DNA of 64,000 nucleotides from Curtobacterium sp. VKM Ac-1395 (GTDB lineage Bacteria; Actinomycetota; Actinomycetes; Actinomycetales; Microbacteriaceae), in assembly GCF_015350975.1 (NCBI RefSeq), contig NZ_JADKRX010000002.1:124001-188000 (forward strand), in the 5' to 3' direction. Under the pieces are notes generated by a model. It saw only the letters and a program-made list of their open reading frames with translations. It was not told the DNA's origin and made no database searches. The first letter of the stretch is position 1; every line of letters starts with the position of its first letter. Shown here in pieces: positions 63,426 through 64,000 of this stretch. The position numbers were made by a program, and so were the translations under genes.

Positions 63426-64000
63426 CTACCGGCGTCGGGTGGCGTCCTCGACGGTGCCCACGAGCTCCTCGAGGATGTCCTCCAGGAACAGCACGCCCGT
63501 CGTGCGGCCCTCCGCGTCGAACGCGCGGGCCACGTGGCGGCCGGCGGCGCGCATGGTGGCCAGGGCGTCCTCCAGGTCCATCTCCGTGTACAGCGAGATG
63601 AGCTGGCGGATGCGCTTCGGTGGCACCGGGTCGTCGAACTCGTCCGGCCGCAGGTCGATGACGTCCTTGACGTGGACGTAGCCGGTGGGCTCGCCCTCGT
63701 CGCCGACGAGCACGTAGCGGGAGAAGCCGCGCTGCGCGACCGCGCGCTCCACGTCACCGGGGGTGGCGACGTCGGGCAGGGTCACGAGCTCGGACATCGG
63801 CACCGCGATGTCCTTGACCTTCTTCTCGGTGAACTCGAACGCCATCCGGAGCGTGCCACCGTCGTCGGACAGGGTGCCCTCGCGACGGGACTGCTCGACG
63901 ATCGTCTGGACCTCCTCCACCGTGTAGGCGCTCACGGCCTCGTCCTTGGGCTCGACCTTGAAGAGCCGGAGCACGGCGTTCGCGACCTCGTTCAGGCCGA
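63426..64000 (-). CDS. hemolysin C/CorC-like CBS-domain protein, C-terminal part
   Basis: 191 residues of the C-terminal part are present; the gene continues past the right edge. The sequence begins in GLNEVANAVLRLFKVEPKDEAVSAYTVEEVQTIVEQSRREG, the end of a CNNM-type membrane part, then a CBS pair (KVKDIAVPMSELVTLPDVATPGDVERAVAQRGFSRYVLVGD; ALATMRAAGRHVARAFDAEGRTTGVLFLEDILEELVG). A membrane-bound ion transporter of the CorC/CNNM group is the best reading. The usual C-terminal transporter-associated domain is absent, so it is the short form. Confidence 0.85.
   Translation of the reverse strand, partial: GLNEVANAVLRLFKVEPKDEAVSAYTVEEVQTIVEQSRREGTLSDDGGTLRMAFEFTEKKVKDIAVPMSELVTLPDVATPGDVERAVAQRGFSRYVLVGDEGEPTGYVHVKDVIDLRPDEFDDPVPPKRIRQLISLYTEMDLEDALATMRAAGRHVARAFDAEGRTTGVLFLEDILEELVGTVEDATRRR

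Overview
The window is high-GC DNA from an actinobacterium, most likely a Microbacteriaceae member close to Curtobacterium. This is an inference from gene order and protein style; no database search was possible. Supporting signs are strong G/C third-position bias, an E2-E1 fused 2-oxoglutarate decarboxylase (Kgd), the GlgE maltosyltransferase route, a GuaB1-type reductase, a SigH/RsrA pair, and many genes with a TAnnnT box only 6-9 nt before the start codon, i.e. leaderless transcription.

Layout. Positions 1 to about 4509 form an accessory island of visibly lower GC. It carries a tightly overlapping operon: CD-NTase ending in Gly, separate E2-like, E1-like and JAB/JAMM proteins. This is a CBASS-like or ubiquitin-like defence cassette. 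Divergent to it is a DUF6602-like protein with a PD-(D/E)xK-type motif, plus the start of another gene leaving the window. The island abuts a headless comM fragment, so it apparently interrupts comM. Core genes follow: comM', dprA, xerC, an M23-like protein, a sugar porter with a duplicated palindrome upstream, rpsB-tsf, pyrH-frr-cdsA, DivIVA-repeat and coiled-coil proteins, a secreted lytic transglycosylase-like protein, an alpha/beta hydrolase, and a membrane/lipoprotein-like plus thioredoxin pair.

From 22 to 29 kb lies the glycogen set glgB-glgE-glgX. It is followed by a cysteine desulfurase, a secreted GH16 enzyme, prfB, ftsEX, smpB and ssrA (tmRNA), a Lys-rich protein and an amino-acid permease. 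From 38.9 to 46 kb are a flavin monooxygenase plus sulfhydrylase pair (sulfur acquisition), a small P-loop kinase, a frameshifted small gene, Nudix, an M50-like protease, a 31-aa membrane peptide and glmS. From 46 to 54 kb are a large LuxR-type ATPase regulator with a 62-aa upstream gene, hisN, a YhgE/ABC-2-like membrane protein, rsgA and aroA. From 54 to 64 kb are sigH-rsrA, a TasA/SipW-type secretion pair in which the signal peptidase is fused to a LamG-like domain, a GNAT enzyme, kgd, guaB1 and a CBS-domain (CorC-like) gene cut by the right edge.

The most notable items are: (1) the CBASS-like cassette with split E2 and E1, a Gly-ending cyclase and no in-operon effector, next to a candidate nuclease; (2) the SipW-LamG fusion with its TasA-like partner; (3) a family of three covarying perfect or near-perfect palindromes at gene ends; (4) a covarying operator-like pair before the sugar porter; (5) a small gene broken at a 4-bp repeat tract.
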